Positions 1-3,324 of a stretch of 6,014 nt of DNA are shown here, in pieces. The stretch is taken from positions 1 through 6,014 of the forward strand of contig JAGQNX010000077.1 in NCBI GenBank assembly GCA_020427865.1, read 5' to 3'. The DNA is from a candidate division WWE3 bacterium. GTDB taxonomy: Bacteria; Patescibacteriota; WWE3; UBA101185; UBA10185. Each line of letters begins with the position of its first letter. Position 1 is the stretch's first letter. Below the pieces are notes generated by a model that saw only the letters and a program-made list of their open reading frames with translations, did no database searches and was not told where the DNA came from. The position numbers and the translations under genes are program-made.

Positions 1-789
1 GTAAAAACAGAAATCTTATACACTTTAGCAGTTATAAACCTAAGTATTTGGACAATATTCGGAAGCTTGGCTTACTGGTTTGCAGGAAAGACATTACAAC
101 CCATAGAAGAAATGACACAAAAACAAAAACAGTTTATAGCTGATGCTGCACATGAACTAAAAACACCTCTAACTGCAATAAAAACAAATCTAGAAGTTAA
201 TCTTCGTGCAAAAAATATAACAAAAGAACAATCTCTAGAAGTTATAAAAGACACAATTCAAGACGTGGACACGTTAACAGAGCTCACCAAAAATTTATTA
301 ATACAAAGCAGATACGAAACAACTAAAGCACTAAAACTTGAAAAAGTAGATTTAAAAACTACGGTGCAAAAGATCTTAAAACAAAATAAAGCTAGAATTG
401 CGAATAAAAAAATAAATTTGGTAACAGAACTAACAAGCACAAACATACTTGCTACTAATGCATCGGTTAAAGAACTTATTACAATACTATTAGATAACGC
501 TATAAAATTTACAAATACTGAAGGTGACATTTATCTAAGTATAAAAACACAACAAGCACACGTGGAGTTTACTGTTGCAAATACAGGAGAACAAATAAAC
601 AGCCAAGATTTAGAACATATATTTGATAGGTTTTATAAGGCAAAAAAATCCAGAACAAACAGTAAAGAAGAAGGTTACGGTATAGGACTAGCTGTGGCTA
701 AAGAAATAACTCAAAAAATAAACTCTATAATAAATGTTTCTAGCAATCCAGAATTAACAACGTTTACCATAACTTTTCCTAAAGCTTAA
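1..789 (+). CDS. Sensor histidine kinase, 5' partial
   Basis: Membrane sensor kinase of a two-component system: it autophosphorylates a histidine using ATP and passes the phosphate to a response regulator. The frame is open from base 1, so the N-terminus and most of any sensor domain lie outside the window; 262 residues are visible. A membrane helix spans about residues 5-27 and leads into a short HAMP-like linker (LQPIEEM). The HisKA H-box FIADAAHELKTPLTAI holds the phospho-accepting His51. The ATPase domain follows, with the N-box LLDNAIKFT (Asn166), an F-box-like IFDRFYKAKKS near 207-217, and the G2 box GYGIGL near 225-230. In the G1 box the usual DxG is NTG (VANTGEQI), a substitution seen in some active kinases. 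No response regulator gene is visible; it probably lies upstream. The next gene encodes a secreted His-rich protein that may belong to the same response. The class is certain, the signal unknown. Confidence 0.93.
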   Translation, partial: VKTEILYTLAVINLSIWTIFGSLAYWFAGKTLQPIEEMTQKQKQFIADAAHELKTPLTAIKTNLEVNLRAKNITKEQSLEVIKDTIQDVDTLTELTKNLLIQSRYETTKALKLEKVDLKTTVQKILKQNKARIANKKINLVTELTSTNILATNASVKELITILLDNAIKFTNTEGDIYLSIKTQQAHVEFTVANTGEQINSQDLEHIFDRFYKAKKSRTNSKEEGYGIGLAVAKEITQKINSIINVSSNPELTTFTITFPKA

Positions 790-801
790 AATCTAAGTTT
801 A

Positions 802-829
802 TTTTCAGCTAAGCATACTAAAGTATAAA
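802..829 (+). promoter_or_regulatory. Candidate promoter with palindrome, upstream of secreted protein gene
   Basis: A possible -35 TTTTCA (802-807) and -10 TATAAA (824-829) are separated by 16 bases and would start RNA near 836. The 12-base palindrome ATACTAAAGTAT (815-826) overlaps the -10 and could be an operator, for example for the partner regulator of the upstream kinase. In this AT-rich gap both could be chance matches. Confidence 0.35.
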
Positions 830-845
830 CAGTTAATTAATTACC

Positions 846-854
846 TAAGGAGGT
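846..854 (+). promoter_or_regulatory. Perfect Shine-Dalgarno site
   Basis: TAAGGAGGT is complementary to the 3' end of 16S rRNA over its whole length and lies 3 bases before ATG 858, which is rather close. It fixes the start of the secreted protein gene. It stands out because I see no such site before the other complete genes in the window, so this gene is probably expressed from a leadered mRNA at a high level. Confidence 0.85.
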
Positions 855-857
855 AAA

Positions 858-1280
858 ATGCAAAACAAAACAATTTTAACAGCGGTACTCGCTCTTACAC
901 TTTTGGGTGTAGGTACTCTAGCAGCAACACAAGTATACGCTCAAGAAAGCTCATTTATTAACCCAATGGCACAAAAGTTTGCCGAAAGATTTGGATTAAA
1001 CCAAACCGATGTACAAAACTTTTTTCAAGAACAACATGCGGCTAGACAAGAGCAAATGCAAGCAACAAGAGAGGAAAGACTAAATCAATTAGTAGCAGAA
1101 GGAAAACTAACGGAAGAACAAAAGGCGCAATTACTAACCAAAATGCAAGAACATCACACAGAAATGGAAGAACATAGAGAAGAAATGCAAAACTGGGCTA
1201 CAGAAAACGGCATAGATCTCTCGTTACTACACATGGGTGGTGCTAAGCATGGTAGAGGCTTACACAGACACATGGAATGA
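858..1280 (+). CDS. Secreted His- and Gln/Glu-rich helical protein, Spy/CpxP- or DUF2680-like
   Basis: Small exported protein of 140 residues. A signal peptide is clear: Lys4, hydrophobic core at about 5-23, and likely cleavage after VYA at residue 28. The mature part of about 112 residues is strongly helical and rich in Gln, Glu, Met and His. It contains FGLNQTDVQNFF (45-56) and EGKLTEEQKAQLL (81-93), a pattern recalling the LTxxQ motif of Spy/CpxP periplasmic proteins and the DUF2680 family. Histidines occur at 60, 99, 100, 106, 125, 131, 136 and 138; the tail from HMGG to HRHME could bind metal ions. It follows a sensor kinase gene by 68 bases and is closed by its own terminator. By analogy with CpxP and ZraP it may be a stress or metal responsive chaperone that feeds back on the kinase; this is inference. 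TGA is followed directly by TAG. The exact family is uncertain. Confidence 0.85.
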   Translation: MQNKTILTAVLALTLLGVGTLAATQVYAQESSFINPMAQKFAERFGLNQTDVQNFFQEQHAARQEQMQATREERLNQLVAEGKLTEEQKAQLLTKMQEHHTEMEEHREEMQNWATENGIDLSLLHMGGAKHGRGLHRHME

Positions 1281-1303
1281 TAGCTAGCAAATAGCTAAAT
1301 ACT

Positions 1304-1333
1304 AAAAGACCCCGTAAATACGGGGTCTTTTTT
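1304..1333 (+). terminator. Rho-independent terminator
   Basis: A perfect inverted repeat pairs AAAAGACCCCGTA (1304-1316) with TACGGGGTCTTTT (1319-1331), with a very short AA loop that in practice would open to four bases. The GC core GACCCCG/CGGGGTC is the most GC-rich patch nearby, and a T run follows. It lies 24 bases after the stop of the secreted protein gene and separates it from the next gene. A weaker TAGCTA-GCAAA-TAGCTA hairpin (1281-1297) precedes it. Confidence 0.93.
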
Positions 1334-1348
1334 ATTATAAAAATACTG

Positions 1349-1354
1349 TAAGAT
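1349..1354 (+). promoter_or_regulatory. Candidate -10 element for leaderless transcript
   Basis: TAAGAT lies 7 bases before ATG 1362, so transcription would begin at or next to the start codon. No Shine-Dalgarno sequence is present and the terminator immediately upstream means a new promoter is needed. No convincing -35 is seen. Confidence 0.4.
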
Positions 1355-1361
1355 ATAGTTA

Positions 1362-1610
1362 ATGTACCTTAATCTTGATTTTTACACATTAATTAGAATC
1401 CTCGCTATTTTAGGATCTATACTAGATATTATTGGAAAAGTAACAATAGGATACACGGCCATTGCAGTTCATAACCGTGTATGGCAAGAACACAAAATAG
1501 ATGAGGCTGTATTTAAAGAAATGAAACACGAGCGTCAAGTTGCGTTTATTGCAGTGGTTTTAATGGTGGTAGGATTCTTAATGCAACTTCCAGGAAAATT
1601 ACATTTATAA
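1362..1610 (+). CDS. Small two-helix membrane protein, function unknown
   Basis: I do not recognise a named family. The 82-residue product has two hydrophobic segments, about residues 12-36 and 60-77, joined by a charged segment of about 23 residues (HNRVWQEHKIDEAVFKEMKHERQ) rich in His, Glu, Lys and Arg. The many positive charges in that loop favour a hairpin with the loop in the cytoplasm and both ends outside. The gene sits between a strong terminator and the amidase gene, 40 bases before the latter and on the same strand, but the amidase appears to have its own -10 element. Coding is supported by the protein-like pattern and by the absence of any competing frame. The start ATG 1362 has no Shine-Dalgarno sequence. 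Confidence 0.8.
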   Translation: MYLNLDFYTLIRILAILGSILDIIGKVTIGYTAIAVHNRVWQEHKIDEAVFKEMKHERQVAFIAVVLMVVGFLMQLPGKLHL

Positions 1611-1638
1611 ATATCAGCAATATCTAAGCTAGTTAAAG

Positions 1639-1644
1639 TATGAT
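1639..1644 (+). promoter_or_regulatory. -10 element for leaderless amidase transcript
   Basis: TATGAT, five of six matches to TATAAT, lies exactly 6 bases before the GTG start at 1651. It sits inside the small palindrome GTATGATAC (1638-1646). No recognisable -35 or Shine-Dalgarno site is present. The preceding TAAAG also precedes the candidate -10 at 824. Confidence 0.5.
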
Positions 1645-1650
1645 ACCTAG

Positions 1651-2427
1651 GTGAAACCTTTATATATAAAAATTATGTTTGCCTTTATGGCAGTGTTTAT
1701 ATTAATCAGTAGCTACGTTTTTTATAAGTCTCATAGTAGGTATGGAGCACCCCCATACGATGCACAAGAAGAACAAGCAAGTAACACTTTTAGTGTACCT
1801 ACAGATATATATACCAGCTGGAAAAGACCCGAAGGTCCAATAAAGATTGGTTTACAAGCAGGCCATTGGAAAACCAACGAAATGCCGGACGAACAAAATA
1901 GAATTAAAGAAAGTGGAGGAGGCACAACAGGTTTTGGAATCCCTGAATGGGAAGTGGCACTAAAGATAGCAGAACTCACAAAACAAAATCTAGAAAAAGA
2001 AGGCTACACAGTAGATATACTACCCGCAACAATACCCGAAAACTACTGGGCGGATGTATTTGTATCTATTCATGCGGATGGAAACCTAGACCCTAGAGTG
2101 TCAGGGTTTAAAGTTGCGGCATCAGCAAGAGATAAGTCAAATAATGCACAACTATTAAAAGATTATGTAGAGCGTGCATATCAAAAAGAAACTGACCTTA
2201 CTATTGACCCAAATATAACAAAAAATATGACTCGATATTATGCATTTAATTATAGAAGATATGTACATGCGGTACACCCAATGACACCTGCAGTGCTTAT
2301 AGAAACAGGGTTTTTAACAAACAGACACGAAGCAAATATGCTTATATATAACCCAGAAATACCCGCAAAAGGTATTTCCAATGGAATAAAAACTTACATT
2401 ACAGAAATTTTAAAACCTACTATATAA
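1651..2427 (+). CDS. Membrane-anchored N-acetylmuramoyl-L-alanine amidase (Amidase_3)
   Basis: Zinc hydrolase that cuts the amide bond between N-acetylmuramic acid and the stem peptide of peptidoglycan, acting outside the membrane in wall turnover or cell separation. The 258-residue product starts with a short basic end and one hydrophobic helix (about 8-25), either an uncleaved anchor or a signal peptide. The catalytic domain covers about 64-255. Expected zinc ligands are His72 (QAGHW, equivalent to DPGHGG), Glu101 (PEWEVAL) and His141 (VSIHAD); Glu218 in LIETGFLTN is the expected catalytic base. The segment between Glu101 and His141 is shorter than in typical CwlB/AmiC enzymes, lacking the usual TRxxD region, so the domain is compact. 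The GTG start is chosen because an in-frame TAG directly precedes it and a -10 element sits 6 bases upstream; ATG 1675 is the alternative but would shorten the helix. No wall-binding domain is present. Its end overlaps the convergent gene by 18 bases. Confidence 0.92.
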   Translation: MKPLYIKIMFAFMAVFILISSYVFYKSHSRYGAPPYDAQEEQASNTFSVPTDIYTSWKRPEGPIKIGLQAGHWKTNEMPDEQNRIKESGGGTTGFGIPEWEVALKIAELTKQNLEKEGYTVDILPATIPENYWADVFVSIHADGNLDPRVSGFKVAASARDKSNNAQLLKDYVERAYQKETDLTIDPNITKNMTRYYAFNYRRYVHAVHPMTPAVLIETGFLTNRHEANMLIYNPEIPAKGISNGIKTYITEILKPTI

Positions 2428-2586
2428 CACCATACCTGCACCAACTATAGTCACAATGACTATAAGTATTGATAAAAGCAGTTTCCAACTTAGTTTTGGA
2501 GATGCATGGGGTTCGGGTGTAACTTCTACATGTAAATTAGCATATGTAGAAGAATTAGTGGTATTATCTTCAGGTATATGCTCCAT
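2410..2586 (-). CDS. Small single-helix membrane protein, function unknown
   Basis: The minus strand encodes 58 residues from ATG 2586, or 60 from GTG 2592. The first 30 residues are polar and acidic (MEHIPEDNTTNSS...), followed by SPKLSWK and one strong hydrophobic helix of about 20 residues, ending in YSRF: the layout of a tail-anchored protein with a cytoplasmic N-terminus. No plus-strand gene occupies this 187-base gap. A TATAGT hexamer lies exactly 6 bases before ATG 2586, matching the spacing at other starts here, which favours that start. It converges on the amidase with an 18-base tail overlap and diverges from the YrdC gene. I recognise no family; its role is unknown. The main doubt is its short length. 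Confidence 0.68.
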   Translation of the reverse strand: MEHIPEDNTTNSSTYANLHVEVTPEPHASPKLSWKLLLSILIVIVTIVGAGMVLYSRF

Positions 2587-2592
2587 ATACAC

Positions 2593-2598
2593 ACTATA
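2593..2598 (-). promoter_or_regulatory. -10 element of minus-strand small gene
   Basis: Read on the minus strand this is TATAGT, 6 bases before ATG 2586. A weak -35 TTGCAT (minus-strand reading of 2615-2620) lies 16 bases upstream. It overlaps the plus-strand TATAGA at 2595-2600, so the two divergent genes may share one promoter core. Confidence 0.45.
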
Positions 2599-2600
2599 GA
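2595..2600 (+). promoter_or_regulatory. Candidate -10 element for YrdC-type gene
   Basis: TATAGA would place the RNA start near 2607, giving only about 8 untranslated bases before ATG 2615. No Shine-Dalgarno site is seen. It shares TATA with the minus-strand hexamer TATAGT. Confidence 0.35.
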
Positions 2601-2614
2601 TTAAAAGTACCTAT

Positions 2615-3208
2615 ATGCAAAGTTTAGATTTTACAACACAAAATATAAAAACAATTTCGAATGTTTTAAATGAAGGCAAAATTACAATGCTACCCGCAGA
2701 TACAGTATTTGGGCTTTCGGCTTTAGCTACAAATAAGCAAGCAGTCGAAAAGATATACGCAATTAAAAAACGTCCAACCCATAAACCTTTAATTGTATTA
2801 GTATCTAGTGTTGAGGAAATAAACCAATTTAACATAGAAATAAAGCCTCAAGAAAAAGACATAATAAACAAATATTGGCCAGCACCTTTAACAGTAGTGT
2901 TAGAATGTGTAGATTCAAAATATAGTCATTTGCATAGAGGACACAATACTATTGCATTTAGATCTCCAAAATTTGAACTACTCCAACAAGTATTAATAAA
3001 AACAGGTCCGTTGGTGTCAACAACTGTAAACATATCAGGTGAAGATCCTATTAATAATATACATTTGGCACAACAAACTTTTGGTAATCAAATAGATCTA
3101 TACGTAAATTATGAATATAAAACAATAAACAAGCCTTCAACGGTAGTTAAACTAACAAATCAGGGTTTTGAGCTTTTGCGTCAAGGCGAAGTCATATTAA
3201 ACCACTAG
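2615..3208 (+). CDS. tsaC: L-threonylcarbamoyladenylate synthase (Sua5/YciO/YrdC family, TsaC-type)
   Basis: Cytoplasmic enzyme that makes threonylcarbamoyl-AMP from threonine, bicarbonate and ATP, the first step of the t6A modification at position 37 of tRNAs reading ANN codons. The TsaD complex then transfers the group to tRNA. The 197-residue length fits the short TsaC form with only the YrdC domain, not the longer Sua5. Motifs in order: LPADTVFGL (26-34, family PTDTVYGL), KKRPTHKPL (51-59), WPAPLTVVL (88-96), AFRSP (114-118), STTVNISGEDP (135-145, family STSANxSG), PSTVVKL (174-180) and LLRQGEV (187-193). The ATP and threonine binding signature is therefore complete. TsaD, TsaB and TsaE genes are not in the window. 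ATG 2615 has no Shine-Dalgarno site. A YciO-like paralogue without this activity cannot be excluded from sequence alone. Confidence 0.93.
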   Translation: MQSLDFTTQNIKTISNVLNEGKITMLPADTVFGLSALATNKQAVEKIYAIKKRPTHKPLIVLVSSVEEINQFNIEIKPQEKDIINKYWPAPLTVVLECVDSKYSHLHRGHNTIAFRSPKFELLQQVLIKTGPLVSTTVNISGEDPINNIHLAQQTFGNQIDLYVNYEYKTINKPSTVVKLTNQGFELLRQGEVILNH

Positions 3209-3312
3209 ATAATTATAAGCTGTAGTATTCGTGTACTCATCTGCCTTATAGCATGGTAGAATAAAAATAGTTGTATTCTTGAAAATTAATTTTGTTAACT
3301 GAACTTAGTAAC

Positions 3313-3318
3313 TATATT
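3313..3318 (+). promoter_or_regulatory. -10 element for leaderless synthase-epimerase transcript
   Basis: TATATT lies exactly 6 bases before ATG 3325. A TTGTTA (3292-3297) at 15 bases could act as a suboptimal -35. There is no Shine-Dalgarno sequence. An alternative, weaker candidate is an extended -10 TGGTAGAAT (3254-3262), which would give a leader of about 56 bases. The rest of the 116-base gap holds no gene I can support. Confidence 0.45.
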
Positions 3319-3324
3319 TTAAAA

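Noticed and set aside
72..530. Minus-strand open frames opposite the histidine kinase
   Set aside because: They oppose well-supported HisKA and ATPase motifs and look hydrophobic only as a consequence of the opposite strand's codons.
858..1283. Alternative code with TGA as glycine, as in some CPR lineages
   Set aside because: TGA occurs here only at the end of the secreted protein gene, followed directly by TAG, and the other long frames contain no internal TGA. The single case would merely add one residue, so there is no positive evidence for recoding.
1731..1979. Minus-strand open frame opposite the amidase
   Set aside because: It overlaps the conserved QAGHW and PEWEVAL regions on the plus strand and has no independent start signal that I can support.
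2611..2835. Minus-strand open frame opposite the YrdC-type gene
   Set aside because: The plus-strand PADTVFGL and KKRPTHKPL motifs lie here, so the minus frame is a shadow.
3214..3250. TATAAG/CTTATA inverted repeat after the YrdC-type gene as a terminator or riboswitch
   Set aside because: Only 6 AT-rich base pairs enclose a 25-base loop, no T run follows and no known riboswitch core is present.
3292..3324. TTG 3292 as an earlier start of the synthase fusion
   Set aside because: It has no Shine-Dalgarno site and no -10 at the local spacing, whereas ATG 3325 has TATATT exactly 6 bases upstream and begins just before the first membrane helix.
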